In this document: positions 1 through 8,526 of the stretch, one piece after another | Layout of the letters: each line of letters starts with the position of its first letter | Position numbering within the stretch: the stretch's first letter is position 1 | NCBI RefSeq assembly: GCF_002119805.1 | Contig: NZ_CP021059.1 | Span: forward strand, 558,001-622,000 | Direction: 5' to 3' | Source: Macrococcoides canis | Lineage (GTDB): Bacteria > Bacillota > Bacilli > Staphylococcales > Staphylococcaceae | Length of the DNA: 64,000 nt | Translations under genes and position numbers: made by a program | The notes under the pieces: generated by a model | Databases searched by the model: none | Seen by the model: the letters and a program-made list of their open reading frames with translations, nothing else | Told to the model about the DNA's origin: nothing

Positions 1-511
1 GACAGAACACACTGGGAGTAATCCATTACTTAGTACAATTCAAGCTGAAGATTACATTTGGCATAAGAAAAGCTATCCGAGAGATAAAGGTCAAGTCTAT
101 GAGCTTTGGGTTAAACCGTTGATTGACAGTTTTAATGAAATCGATGATAATGAACCGGTAACTTTAATCGGACATTCGTTTGGCGGAACCGTTATAATGA
201 AATATTTAACAGAAAATCAGGTGACACAACCGATTAAGCAGGTCATCCTGATCGGCTCACCATTTTTCGGCTGTGATGAAAAATTCAGTGACAGTAATAA
301 TAAGCTGCGTGAGGATGCATATCAGTTTATTGATGTACCAGTTACACATATCCAGTCTAAAGATGATGACCGTGTAGACATCCGTCATCAATCATGCTGG
401 AAGGATGCATTTCCTGATATTCACCTTATAACGAAGGATAATGGCAAACATGAATTCCATAAAGGGATTAAAGAACTTAATGATTTATTGGATAAATCGA
501 ATCATTCGTAA
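1..511 (+). CDS. Alpha/beta hydrolase, RBBP9/YdeN-like (5' end outside window)
   Basis: The reading frame is open from base 2 and continues from before the window, so the N-terminus is missing; the TTG at 119 is internal. The protein carries the nucleophile elbow G-H-S-F-G-G, followed by a serine-hydrolase-like acid region (KDDDRVD) and a C-terminal histidine in GKHEF, giving a plausible Ser-Asp-His triad. Small single-domain hydrolases of this type (RBBP9/YdeN) are cytosolic with unknown physiological substrates. The gene is followed about 55 bases later by an unrelated membrane protein gene with its own ribosome binding site. Substrate cannot be inferred. Confidence 0.8.
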   Translation, partial: TEHTGSNPLLSTIQAEDYIWHKKSYPRDKGQVYELWVKPLIDSFNEIDDNEPVTLIGHSFGGTVIMKYLTENQVTQPIKQVILIGSPFFGCDEKFSDSNNKLREDAYQFIDVPVTHIQSKDDDRVDIRHQSCWKDAFPDIHLITKDNGKHEFHKGIKELNDLLDKSNHS

Positions 512-566
512 AAAGATAGAAAAAATTATATAATAAATACTAAATTAAAATTAAATGAGGGATTTT

Positions 567-1202
567 ATGAACAATTATTATAATGCACAACCGGTCTCAC
601 GTTCATCAGCATACCGCCAAACGTTTTTATTCTTTATGTATTACTGGATTATCTTTGCTGCAGGGACATATTTAGGACAATTCGTACCAGCAGGCTTAAG
701 GTTTACAGTATCAATGGCAATCTTTGCTTTAGTGATGCTATCACTTTTTGTACGCGCATCACGTAAATTCGGCTTTTTAATTTCTAACTTAATGGCATTC
801 GGAATGGGAATTGTCAGCTACGGTTCATTCATGTACTATATGTCAACATTAGGCGAAGCTGCATTCTATCAGAACGTTGCACTTGCTGTTGGCGCATTCT
901 TAGCATTTGGTTTAGTAGGATACTTTGTAGTAGGCGATGCAACTAACTTAGGACGACTTTTATTCCCGGCATTAATCGCATTAGTGTTTGCGAGTTTCTT
1001 AGGCATTTTCATTCAAATTCCAATGTTCCAGATGGTGATTACAATTGCAGGATTAGCGATTTTCTTCCTGTATACAGTATATGACTTCAACCGTTTGAAA
1101 CAAGGAAACTTCTCACCACAGGAAATGGGATTCAGCTTATTTATTAACTTACTGAATATCATTTTAGATATTTTACGTTTAGCAAGCATCTTAAAAGATT
1201 AA
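567..1202 (+). CDS. Bax inhibitor-1/YccA family membrane protein
   Basis: About 211 residues, almost entirely made of hydrophobic helices (about seven membrane segments). The C-terminal part reads TVYDFNRLKQG followed by a last hydrophobic helix, typical of the UPF0005/BI-1 family, whose bacterial members are proposed pH-sensitive calcium leak channels. An ATG lies at 555, but the GAGG at 557-560 is correctly spaced only for the ATG at 567, so the shorter start (MNNYYNAQP) is preferred. A strong hairpin terminator follows directly, so the gene is probably monocistronic. Confidence 0.85.
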   Translation: MNNYYNAQPVSRSSAYRQTFLFFMYYWIIFAAGTYLGQFVPAGLRFTVSMAIFALVMLSLFVRASRKFGFLISNLMAFGMGIVSYGSFMYYMSTLGEAAFYQNVALAVGAFLAFGLVGYFVVGDATNLGRLLFPALIALVFASFLGIFIQIPMFQMVITIAGLAIFFLYTVYDFNRLKQGNFSPQEMGFSLFINLLNIILDILRLASILKD

Positions 1203-1227
1203 GGGCATACGCCTTTAATCTTTTTTT
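1194..1227 (+). terminator. Rho-independent terminator of the BI-1 gene
   Basis: Stem AAAGATTAAGG with CCTTTAATCTTT around a short loop, ending in a T run; it overlaps the stop codon of the membrane protein gene. Confidence 0.85.
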
Positions 1228-1288
1228 GTGTAATGAACGATTAATGTGTATAATAATGACATAAATTATTGAAAGAGAAGTGTATATT

Positions 1289-2002
1289 ATGGGTCGTAAA
1301 TGGAACAATATTAAAGATAAAAAAGCTGCAAAGGATAAGAATACAAGTAGAATCTACGCGAAATTTGGTCGTGAAATCTATGTTGCAGCAAAGTCTGGTG
1401 AGCCAGATCCTGAATCGAACCAAAACTTGAAATTCGTACTTGAACGTGCGAAAACATACTCTGTACCAAAACATATCATTGACCGTGCAATCGAGAAAGC
1501 TAAAGGAGGCGCGGAAGAGAACTATGATGAATTACGTTATGAAGGATTTGGTCCAGGTGGATCAATGCTGATCGTTGATGCATTAACAAATAACGTTAAC
1601 CGTACAGCAAGTGATGTACGTGCCGCATTTGGTAAGAATGGCGGTAACATGGGTGTTTCTGGTTCAGTAAGCTATATGTTTGATAATACTGCAGTATTCG
1701 GATTTGATGGAAAGAGCGCGGATGAAACGCTGGAAATTCTGATGGAAGCAGATATCGATGTGCGCGATGTAATGGAAGAAGATGGACATGTCATTGTTTA
1801 TGCAGAACCTGATCAGTTTGCAGCAGTACAGAATACACTGAAAGAAGCGGGTATTGAAGAATTTACTGTAGCTGAACTTTCAATGGTGCCTCAAACTGAA
1901 CTAGACTTATCTGACGCTGACTTAGAAGTATTTGAAAAGTTAGTCGATGCGATTGAAGATTTAGAGGACGTACAAACTGTACACCATAACGTAAATGCAT
2001 AA
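1289..2002 (+). CDS. YebC/PmpR family DNA-binding/translation factor
   Basis: About 237 residues beginning [16 protein letters not shown], the conserved opening of YebC/PmpR proteins (TACO1 in mitochondria). The family was described as transcriptional regulators, and more recent work links members to relief of ribosome stalling. The whole three-domain length is present, with the acidic C-terminal [23 protein letters not shown] segment expected. A GTG at 1280 would add three residues, but the purine-rich site AGAGAAG at 1274-1280 fits the ATG at 1289. Single gene between two terminators. Confidence 0.93.
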   Translation: MGRKWNNIKDKKAAKDKNTSRIYAKFGREIYVAAKSGEPDPESNQNLKFVLERAKTYSVPKHIIDRAIEKAKGGAEENYDELRYEGFGPGGSMLIVDALTNNVNRTASDVRAAFGKNGGNMGVSGSVSYMFDNTAVFGFDGKSADETLEILMEADIDVRDVMEEDGHVIVYAEPDQFAAVQNTLKEAGIEEFTVAELSMVPQTELDLSDADLEVFEKLVDAIEDLEDVQTVHHNVNA

Positions 2003-2007
2003 TTTTT

Positions 2008-2037
2008 AAGCACTGAAGCGATTTCAGTGCTTTTTTT
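2008..2037 (+). terminator. Terminator after the YebC gene
   Basis: AAGCACTGAA, loop GCGA, TTCAGTGCTT then T7; perfect stem just after the stop codon. Confidence 0.85.
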
Positions 2038-2046
2038 GGAGGTATT

Positions 2047-2532
2047 ATGAATAAACAGGACTTTATAGAAACATTGCAGTTACAGCCACATCCAGAAGGT
2101 GGCTATTACTATGAGACATATCAATCTGAACTACAAGTGGAAGGTAAAAAGCTGTATACGAGTATCTATTTTTTATTAGAAGCAGGGAATATTTCACACT
2201 TTCATCGTATACAGTCGGATGAACTATGGTATTTCCATGCAGGCGATTCACTGACGATTCATATGATTCATCCTGACGGGAGATATCAGTCTGTTAAACT
2301 TGGACTTGATGTGAAAAAGGGTGAAGTACCACAGTATTTAGTACCAAAAAATACGATATTCGCATCCACAGTTGAAGGGGAAGATGAATGGAGTCTCGTT
2401 GGATGCATGGTCGCGCCAGGATTTACATTTGAAGACTTTGAACTATTTACGCAGGATGAGCTGATGCAGTGGTACCCAGAACATCACGCAATTATCGAAA
2501 AATATGCATTAAAGCACAAGGAGGATGAATAA
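2047..2532 (+). CDS. Cupin family protein (DUF985/Cupin_5)
   Basis: 161 residues. The opening LQLQPHPEGGYYYETYQS and the motif SHFHRIQSDELWYFHAGD match the DUF985 cupin family (yeast YML079w-like). These are small beta-barrel proteins, and the ligand or enzymatic activity is not known for most. The His-x-His of FHRIQSDE could be part of a metal or ligand site. GGAGG lies seven bases before the ATG. The stop codon overlaps the start of the next gene at 2532 (TAATG), so the two are co-translated. Confidence 0.85.
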   Translation: MNKQDFIETLQLQPHPEGGYYYETYQSELQVEGKKLYTSIYFLLEAGNISHFHRIQSDELWYFHAGDSLTIHMIHPDGRYQSVKLGLDVKKGEVPQYLVPKNTIFASTVEGEDEWSLVGCMVAPGFTFEDFELFTQDELMQWYPEHHAIIEKYALKHKEDE

Positions 2533-2942
2533 TGAAAAATAAAAAAATTACACCGTTTATGATGTTTAATGGCAAAGCGGAAGCAGCAATTGAGTTTTAT
2601 ACATCGGTATTTCGTAATAGTGAAATCATTTCTATGATCAAGTATGATGAACAAGGACCAGGAGCTCCAGGTACAGTGAATCATGCGGTATTCACGATTC
2701 ATAATGAACAGTTTATGGCGATAGATAACGCGAATGGCACAGATATTCCATTTACGCCGGCGCTAAGTTTTGCAGTTGAATGCGAATCAGCTGAAGAGAT
2801 TGAATTCTTATATGATCAGTTAAAGGAAAATGGGCAAGTACTCATGGAACTTGCACCAATGGCACCCGTATCGGAGAAGTTTGCATGGGTAGCGGATCAG
2901 TTCGGTATTAACTGGCAATTAAATTTACCGTTAGAAGTATAA
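2532..2942 (+). CDS. VOC/PhnB-like glyoxalase-fold protein
   Basis: 136 residues with the PhnB/3-demethylubiquinone-methyltransferase-like form of the vicinal oxygen chelate fold: opening ITPFMMFNGKAEAAIEFYTSVF, middle FMAIDNANG and closing FAWVADQFGINWQL. Members of this group are widespread, small, and mostly without a known substrate. It overlaps the preceding cupin gene by one base and is followed by a terminator, giving a two-gene operon. No specific function can be assigned. Confidence 0.85.
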   Translation: MKNKKITPFMMFNGKAEAAIEFYTSVFRNSEIISMIKYDEQGPGAPGTVNHAVFTIHNEQFMAIDNANGTDIPFTPALSFAVECESAEEIEFLYDQLKENGQVLMELAPMAPVSEKFAWVADQFGINWQLNLPLEV

Positions 2943-2948
2943 AGTAGA

Positions 2949-2979
2949 GCACTCGAATTTTTATTCGGGTGTTTTTTTT
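2949..2979 (+). terminator. Terminator of the cupin-VOC operon
   Basis: GCACTCGAAT paired (with G-U pairs) to ATTCGGGTGT around a T-rich loop, then a run of T. Confidence 0.75.
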
Positions 2980-2995
2980 ATTTGACGTTAGGCGG

Positions 2996-3399
2996 TGAAT
3001 GTCCGAACTGCGGCCACTCGCATATAAAAAAGGGTCTGAATGTCCGAACTGCGGCCACTCGCGTACAAAAAGGGGCCTGAATGTCCGAACTGCGGCCACT
3101 CGCGTACAAAAAGAGGCCTGAATGTCCGAATTGCGGCCACTCGCGTATAAAAAGAGGCCTGAATGTCCGAACTGCGGCCACTCGCGCACAAAAAGAGGCC
3201 TGAATGTCCGAATTGCGGCCACTCGTGCGCAAAAAGAGGTCTGAATGTCCGAATTGCGGCCACTCGTGCGTAAAAAGAGGCCTGAATGTCCGAACTGCGG
3301 CCACTCGCGTACAAAAAGAGGTCCGAATGTCCGAACTGCGGCCACTCGCGTACAAAAAGAGGCCTGAATGTCCGAACTGCGGCCACTCGCACACAAACA
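2996..3399. repeat. GC-rich 41-bp tandem repeat array, ten units
   Basis: Ten head-to-tail units of exactly 41 bp, the last one incomplete, fill most of the gap between the VOC gene and the GntR operon. Each unit has a nearly invariant core beginning GAATGTCCGAA and containing TGCGGCCACTCG, followed by a slightly variable stretch (GTACA, GTATA, GCACA, GCGTA) and AAAAAGAGGCCT. Differences are single substitutions, mostly transitions. There are no unique spacers, so it is not a CRISPR array. The unit is much richer in G+C than the flanking DNA. It has no stop codon in any of the three minus-strand frames, and because 41 is not a multiple of three those frames stay open for about 400 bases without any sign of being coding. 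Its function is unknown. Apart from this array, the 600-base gap holds only the terminator before it and the promoter after it. Confidence 0.93.
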
Positions 3400-3474
3400 T
3401 CGAAAATACCCTCACACAAAAATCTCTACCTCTTTCATCATTTATATAAATTTCCCTAATTTTACAAAAAACAA

Positions 3475-3525
3475 TTGACGTTATCTGTATTAAGTGTATT
3501 ATAATAAGTAGTACAGTTAATACAG
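3475..3525 (+). promoter_or_regulatory. Promoter and candidate operator of the GntR-ABC operon
   Basis: A TTGACG box (3475-3480) is followed by TATTAT/TATAAT-like -10 sequences at 3497-3505 (spacing 16 or 19). A perfect 9-bp inverted repeat, CTGTATTAA (3485-3493) and TTAATACAG (3517-3525), brackets the -10 region and is the obvious candidate binding site for the GntR protein encoded 18 bases downstream. The promoter call comes from sequence match; the operator role is inferred from position and symmetry. Confidence 0.65.
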
Positions 3526-3542
3526 TAGATCGGAGAGATTTT

Positions 3543-3929
3543 ATGATTTCAATCGACAATAGAAGTCGTGTTCCAATATATGAGCAGCTGATTAATGGAT
3601 TTAAGCTTCAAATCATGAATGGTGTCCTGTTACCAGATGAAAAGCTGCCGTCCGTAAGACAGCTTGCCCAGGAGTTAACCATTAACCCAAACACCATTCA
3701 AAAGGCGTATCGCGAACTGGAATATTTAGGATACACGTATTCAGTCCCTGGTAAAGGAAGTTTTGTAAACACAATTCAAAATGAGATGAATAAGGAGCGC
3801 ATCGACATGTTAACAGAGACATTGCATAAAACTGTGCAGGAATTATTATTTCTAGGTCTGACAAAGGAAGAGATTATAGCAGCTATTGAAAATATGAGGG
3901 GTGAACATGATGACGATCAAACTGAATAA
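3543..3929 (+). CDS. GntR family regulator, YtrA subfamily
   Basis: 128 residues: an N-terminal winged helix (RVPIYEQLINGFKLQIMNG ... LPSVRQLAQELTINPNTIQKAYRELE) and only a short C-terminal helical tail, which is the YtrA-type architecture. YtrA-like repressors usually sit first in an ABC transporter operon and repress it until an envelope-active compound or other signal is present. CGGAGAG precedes the ATG. The 3' end overlaps the ATPase gene, consistent with one transcript, and a palindrome over the promoter suggests autoregulation. Confidence 0.9.
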   Translation: MISIDNRSRVPIYEQLINGFKLQIMNGVLLPDEKLPSVRQLAQELTINPNTIQKAYRELEYLGYTYSVPGKGSFVNTIQNEMNKERIDMLTETLHKTVQELLFLGLTKEEIIAAIENMRGEHDDDQTE

Positions 3930-4815
3930 GGTGAGCAAATCATTCGGAAAGTTTAAAGCTGTAGATGAAGTTGACTTGATAATAAAGCAAGGTTCAATTC
4001 AAGGGTTACTTGGGAGTAATGGGGCAGGTAAGACAACATTGCTGAAGTTAATTGCAGGAATCTACAAAAGTGACTCAGGATACATCACAGTATATGATGT
4101 GGATATTTTTGAGGATACCAATTATAAATCACATATGATCTTTATCTCGGATATTCCATATTTCTTTGGACATGCGAGCCTGGATGAAATGTCTGAATTC
4201 TATAAGCTGATGTTTCCAAATTTCAGTGAGGAACGTTACAAACAGCTTGTAAAAGTACTTAATATGAATCCATCAAAGAAGATTGCAAAGTTATCGAAAG
4301 GGATGCAGCGTCAATGTGCATTTATATTGGGCATTGCAGCGCGTCCTGACGTCATGCTGCTGGATGAACCATTTGATGGATTAGATCCGATTGTCAGACA
4401 TACAATCAAGAACATATTGATTCAGGATGTTACCAATCATGATATGGCTTTATTCGTGTCCAGTCATAACTTAAGAGAGATGGAAGATTTCTGCGATGCA
4501 GTAACTTTAATGCATGAAGGACATGTGCTGATGACGCGAGATCTCGATGACTTAAAAGGCAATGTAGCTAAAATACAGATGGCTTTCAGCACATTACCTG
4601 ACGAGTCCTTCTATAAGGGGATGAATGTCATCGATAAAGTGATTAAAGGACGCGTTGTCACTTGTATCGTAAAAGACAATTTGGACAGCGTGGAAGAATA
4701 TATTACAGCAGCAGATCCACTGCTCTATGATATTTTGCCGCTTACTTTAGAAGAAATCTTTACTTATGAACTAGGAGGATACGGCTATGCAATCGAAAAC
4801 ATCATTGTGGAATAA
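3907..4815 (+). CDS. ABC transporter ATP-binding protein (YtrB-like)
   Basis: About 302 residues. Walker A is GSNGAGKTT near residue 38, the signature is LSKGMQRQ, and Walker B VMLLDEPFDGLDP is followed by an H-loop in VSSHNL. The C-terminal ~90 residues are a non-conserved tail as in many ABC-2 type ATPases. GAGGGG at 3896-3901 best serves the ATG at 3907 (or 3910); the GTG at 3901 overlaps that site. The gene overlaps gntR upstream by 23 bases and the permease downstream by 29 bases, so the three form one operon. The substrate is unknown. Confidence 0.9.
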   Translation: MMTIKLNKVSKSFGKFKAVDEVDLIIKQGSIQGLLGSNGAGKTTLLKLIAGIYKSDSGYITVYDVDIFEDTNYKSHMIFISDIPYFFGHASLDEMSEFYKLMFPNFSEERYKQLVKVLNMNPSKKIAKLSKGMQRQCAFILGIAARPDVMLLDEPFDGLDPIVRHTIKNILIQDVTNHDMALFVSSHNLREMEDFCDAVTLMHEGHVLMTRDLDDLKGNVAKIQMAFSTLPDESFYKGMNVIDKVIKGRVVTCIVKDNLDSVEEYITAADPLLYDILPLTLEEIFTYELGGYGYAIENIIVE

Positions 4816-6694
4816 AGCACTGTCTAAAAACTTATCACGCACTATCATGTTTTTAACGGTGATTAATATCATCTGCACGTTTATTTTAGTACCGTTCTCC
4901 TATTTTATGATGGATGTTGAAGGTACGAATAATATTAGTAAATATATAGTCGGTTCATTAAATACAGCAGGACTTTATTTCTTTGGCACGATGATCTATG
5001 CAGGGCTATGTGGTATTTTTATCACCTACTTCTTTAAAGGACAAGGTGCATCCGACTTTATTCATAGTTTACCGATCAGACGCTATAGTATATTGAATTC
5101 AGTGTATATCACGTACTTTACGCACGTGCTCTTCAATTTACTGATAAACGGTGTCATTACATTATTCTTCGGCATTAAATTTAATGGAATAAGTATTGAA
5201 AAGGTACTCATATGGATGCTGCTCAGTCTACTTATTCATCTGTTTATCTTTAGTCTGACTGTATTATTAGGCTTATTGATAAATAATTATTTAAGTCATA
5301 CAGTAGGAACGATTGCACTGCTTATTTCCCCGGTAATTATGGGAACGCTCATCTATACGACACATTTAGTGCTGTTCAAAGGTCTCTCGGAATATCCTAC
5401 TGCGCTGCTCAATGATATTACGATACCGGTGAAATTTATGGAGTATGTGGTGACCGATCGCTATCATTTCACCTATTTAATCGTGATGTTTGTTATTTCT
5501 ATCGCCATAATCGCACTTTCTTATTATGTATATATGCGACGTAAAAATGAACGTATCAATGAACCTTATGCAAATCCGTTTATTCATTTGATCATCTATT
5601 TTATTATGCTGCTTATTGCGACACTGCTTGGCGGGTTAATTTTCAGTTCGTTATTTAGTGAAATGAAGATTATATCGCTCATCATCTATGCAATCGCATT
5701 TACAGTCGCATTTTTACTGATGGAAATGATTTCTCAAAAGTCTGCTCGAATTACTTTCGATAAACGACTTTATATCACTTCATTTGCGATTGTGGCAACA
5801 GCGTTATTACTAGTATTTATCTCAGGATATATGCGTGAACAATTTATACCCGATAAAAATGATGTCTCATCTGTCGCAACAACATTTGAAGATGCGAATC
5901 AAATGTACATGGGTACTAGTTTATTGAATGATACGAAAGTTAGCGACCAGGCATTTATTGATAGCGTCGTCGATGCACATAAACATTTAAAAGAAGCAGA
6001 AAAAGGTGAATTTAACACTGATGTAGCAGTTCTTCCAGTACACATTCAGTACACGATGAATAATGGTCGTGTGATAGATAGAAATTATGAAGTTTATGAA
6101 AAAGATTATAATAACTATATTAAGAGCGTCAATACGAAAGACAATAAGAAAGCATTAGTATCAGCACTTGATCTGAGTGCACGTAAACAAGATAATATCT
6201 CAATCACCCATGAAGTGAATAACGATTCATATACGGGCGATTTTATGAATAACAAGCAAAAGGAAAAGCTTATTAAAGTACTGGAAACATCGATTAAAGA
6301 AAGAGGATTCAGTTCGAATCTTGAAGCAGGAAGAACAAAGTATAGCATTACTTTCGATTATGAACATGTGAAATCCAATGGTATGGTTACTGAGTCTGGC
6401 AGCTATGACGTTCCTATATCGATATATGATACGAAATTAATACAGTTTCTGATAGAAGAGCAGATTATCTCTAAGCCAAGTGACGTACTAAAAGATGGTG
6501 ATATATATGAACTTCCTCGAAAAACATCATTTGAACATGTACGCAATATTGAATCAATAAGTGATATTAAAGATGCGAAAAAAATAGACAGAAAACAATT
6601 TAAACTTATGGTAAACAATCATCAGGTTGATCCAAAAGGGCAAAGAATCTACGTGATTGATAACCCGGAAAAATCATTTATATTTATGAAATAA
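4787..6694 (+). CDS. ABC-2 type permease with large soluble domain
   Basis: 635 residues. The first ~250 residues hold six or more hydrophobic segments, with two or three more between about 265 and 350 (IHLIIYFIMLLIATLLGGLIF; LYITSFAIVATALLLVF). The remaining ~280 residues are hydrophilic, starting SGYMREQFIPDKNDVSS, and probably face outside. The arrangement suits permeases of YtrA/B-type systems that act on the cell envelope. AGGAGG lies nine bases before the ATG, inside the ATPase gene. A terminator follows. What the soluble domain binds cannot be told from sequence. Confidence 0.8.
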   Translation: MQSKTSLWNKALSKNLSRTIMFLTVINIICTFILVPFSYFMMDVEGTNNISKYIVGSLNTAGLYFFGTMIYAGLCGIFITYFFKGQGASDFIHSLPIRRYSILNSVYITYFTHVLFNLLINGVITLFFGIKFNGISIEKVLIWMLLSLLIHLFIFSLTVLLGLLINNYLSHTVGTIALLISPVIMGTLIYTTHLVLFKGLSEYPTALLNDITIPVKFMEYVVTDRYHFTYLIVMFVISIAIIALSYYVYMRRKNERINEPYANPFIHLIIYFIMLLIATLLGGLIFSSLFSEMKIISLIIYAIAFTVAFLLMEMISQKSARITFDKRLYITSFAIVATALLLVFISGYMREQFIPDKNDVSSVATTFEDANQMYMGTSLLNDTKVSDQAFIDSVVDAHKHLKEAEKGEFNTDVAVLPVHIQYTMNNGRVIDRNYEVYEKDYNNYIKSVNTKDNKKALVSALDLSARKQDNISITHEVNNDSYTGDFMNNKQKEKLIKVLETSIKERGFSSNLEAGRTKYSITFDYEHVKSNGMVTESGSYDVPISIYDTKLIQFLIEEQIISKPSDVLKDGDIYELPRKTSFEHVRNIESISDIKDAKKIDRKQFKLMVNNHQVDPKGQRIYVIDNPEKSFIFMK

Positions 6695-6716
6695 GCAGGG
6701 ATTTTCCCTGCTTTTT
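6693..6716 (+). terminator. Terminator of the GntR-ABC operon
   Basis: AAGCAGGG / CCCTGCTT stem with a four-base loop then T5, overlapping the permease stop codon. Confidence 0.85.
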
Positions 6717-6742
6717 GTTATAATTTTATAAGGAGGTGTGCT

Positions 6743-8272
6743 ATGGCAACACAGAGAAAAACAGTCCAAAATAAAAGTAGATCATCATCAATAAAGAAAC
6801 CGATAAATAAGAAAAGAAAAGTAAACAAATCAAGACAAAAATCTAAATATAAATTCAAACATTTCGTCATCATCGGATGTATCGTCTATGCATGCAGTGC
6901 TATTTACGGCACGATAAAACCTTTACCTGGTGGTATCAGTAAATGGTACGATGCGAGTAAGACTAACGATGTTGAACTATTGATAGATAAGACATATGAG
7001 AAAGATGGCCAGATGCATTATGACCATGAAATATTCAATGCGCAGCTAGAGACGATTCAAAATGCAGATGACTTTATTATTCTGGATATGTTTTTATTTA
7101 ATGATACATATGATGGGGAAACTCAGTTTCCTGAACTTACGACAAAACTTACACATGCTTTGATTGATAAGAAGAAGGAAAATCCGAATATCCGTATATA
7201 TATGCTGACCGATCCAATCAATTCATTTTACGGCAGTTATACGCCTGCCCATTACAAGATGCTGCGAGATAATGGCATAGCGCTCTATGAAACAAACCTT
7301 GTTAAATTGAGAGATTCCAATCCGGTGTATTCTGGATTATGGCGCCCGACATTAAGATGGTTCGGCAACAACGAAAATGGTGTGATTCGTAATATCTTTT
7401 CAAAAGAAGCACCAAATGTTACAGTAAGAGGATTTGCTCGTCTGCTCAATATGAAGGCGAATCACAGAAAGACTTTAGTAACAGAAGATGCTGCGATGAT
7501 TGCAAGCAGCAACCCGCATGATCCAAGTGGTCATCATCAGAACGTTGCAGTAAAGGTGACAGGACAGCTGCAGGAAGATGTTATAAAAAGTGAAGTGAAT
7601 GCACTGAATATGAGTGGCAGTAAGCTGTCAGCCAGCGACTTTAAGATAACGAATCGTGCATATAATAGCGATATGGATTATACGACGACATTGGTGACAG
7701 AAGGCAAGATTAAAGAAGCGCTAATAGAACAGATCAATATGACGAAAACTGGAGACAGTCTGAAGATGGGTATGTTCTACTTATCGGATAGAGATGTTAT
7801 AAAAACATTGTTAGACGCTTCGAAACGCGGTGTTGATATCCAGATTATTCTCGATGTGAATAAAGAAGCTTTCGGTAAGGAGAAGCCTGGTATCCCGAAT
7901 AAACCAGTTGCACATGAACTGATTTCAAAGTCGGATGACAATATTAAAGTGAGATGGGCAGTCAGTCATGGAGAACAGTTCCACTCGAAATATACACTCA
8001 TTAAATTTAAAGATAAAAAAGAAAGTACATTAATACTTGGAAGCGCCAATTTAACACGTCGTAATATTGGAGACTACAATATGGAAACGGATGTTATCAT
8101 TGGTGGACGCAGCAATCTTCCGGTATTCACACGCCTCAATTACGAATTTGATGCAATGTGGAACAATAAAGATGCATATGTTACAGATGATTATGAAGTG
8201 AAGAAAGACCCGTCATTTATTAAAGATGTAATCTACAGAGTACAGGAATTTACGGGCTTATCAAGTTTCTAA
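6743..8272 (+). CDS. Membrane-anchored phospholipase D-like protein
   Basis: 509 residues. A very basic N-terminus (Arg/Lys-rich for about 35 residues) precedes one hydrophobic helix (FVIIGCIVYACSAIYGTI), suggesting a membrane anchor. Two PLD half-sites are visible: NHRKTLVTED with the downstream ASSNPHDPSG, and FHSKYTLIKFKDK with GSANLTRRN. Two HxK(x4)D-type motifs are the hallmark of the PLD/cardiolipin synthase superfamily. The usual paired N-terminal helices of cardiolipin synthase are absent, so I call it PLD-like and not a Cls. AGGAGGTG precedes the ATG. It is probably transcribed alone. Confidence 0.85.
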   Translation: MATQRKTVQNKSRSSSIKKPINKKRKVNKSRQKSKYKFKHFVIIGCIVYACSAIYGTIKPLPGGISKWYDASKTNDVELLIDKTYEKDGQMHYDHEIFNAQLETIQNADDFIILDMFLFNDTYDGETQFPELTTKLTHALIDKKKENPNIRIYMLTDPINSFYGSYTPAHYKMLRDNGIALYETNLVKLRDSNPVYSGLWRPTLRWFGNNENGVIRNIFSKEAPNVTVRGFARLLNMKANHRKTLVTEDAAMIASSNPHDPSGHHQNVAVKVTGQLQEDVIKSEVNALNMSGSKLSASDFKITNRAYNSDMDYTTTLVTEGKIKEALIEQINMTKTGDSLKMGMFYLSDRDVIKTLLDASKRGVDIQIILDVNKEAFGKEKPGIPNKPVAHELISKSDDNIKVRWAVSHGEQFHSKYTLIKFKDKKESTLILGSANLTRRNIGDYNMETDVIIGGRSNLPVFTRLNYEFDAMWNNKDAYVTDDYEVKKDPSFIKDVIYRVQEFTGLSSF

Positions 8273-8306
8273 TATTAAAAAAATTGAATTAATTTAAAAA
8301 ATATTA

Positions 8307-8335
8307 TTGACTTATAAAACTAACACATGTAATAT
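8307..8335 (+). promoter_or_regulatory. Sigma-A type promoter of metNIQ
   Basis: TTGACT (8307-8312) and TAATAT (8330-8335) with exactly 17 bases between them, placed about 20 bases upstream of the SAM riboswitch. Confidence 0.65.
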
Positions 8336-8355
8336 GAAAAACAACTTAATAATAA

Positions 8356-8458
8356 TTTATCAAGAGAGACAGAGGGATATGGCCCGATGAAGTCTCAGCA
8401 GCGGACTCTAATATAGAGCACTGTGCTAAATCCATCAAGCTTAAGCTTGGCAGATAAA
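8356..8458 (+). promoter_or_regulatory. SAM-I (S-box) riboswitch aptamer
   Basis: The sequence contains the S-box hallmarks in order: ATCAAGAGAGACAGAGGGA, TGGCCCGATGAAGTCTCAGCA, then CTGTGCTAAATCC, and closing GATAAA that pairs with TTTATC at the 5' end (helix P1). It lies just upstream of metN and is followed by a terminator. S-box RNAs bind S-adenosylmethionine and stop transcription of methionine genes when it is abundant, which fits a methionine uptake operon. Confidence 0.95.
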
Positions 8459-8471
8459 TGTCGAACGTATG

Positions 8472-8507
8472 ACGCTCATTTAGCCAAAGCTAAGTGAGCG
8501 TTTTTTT
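8472..8507 (+). terminator. SAM-responsive terminator of the S-box leader
   Basis: ACGCTCATTTAGC pairs with GCTAAGTGAGCGT (one G-U) around a CAAA loop, followed by T7. It lies between the aptamer and the metN ribosome binding site, as expected for the expression platform. Confidence 0.9.
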
Positions 8508-8526
8508 ATTTGAAGGAGGAAAGAAA

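Noticed and set aside
2996-3399. CRISPR array
   Set aside because: Units are directly tandem and nearly identical throughout, without unique spacers, and no cas genes are nearby.
2908-3559. Long overlapping minus-strand open frames (up to 193 residues) over the 41-bp repeats
   Set aside because: They come from a repeat that simply lacks stops in three frames; all frames give different repeating peptides and none has a plausible start site.
8494-8526. Upstream MetN start
   Set aside because: It lies within the riboswitch terminator; the correct ribosome binding site is downstream of it.
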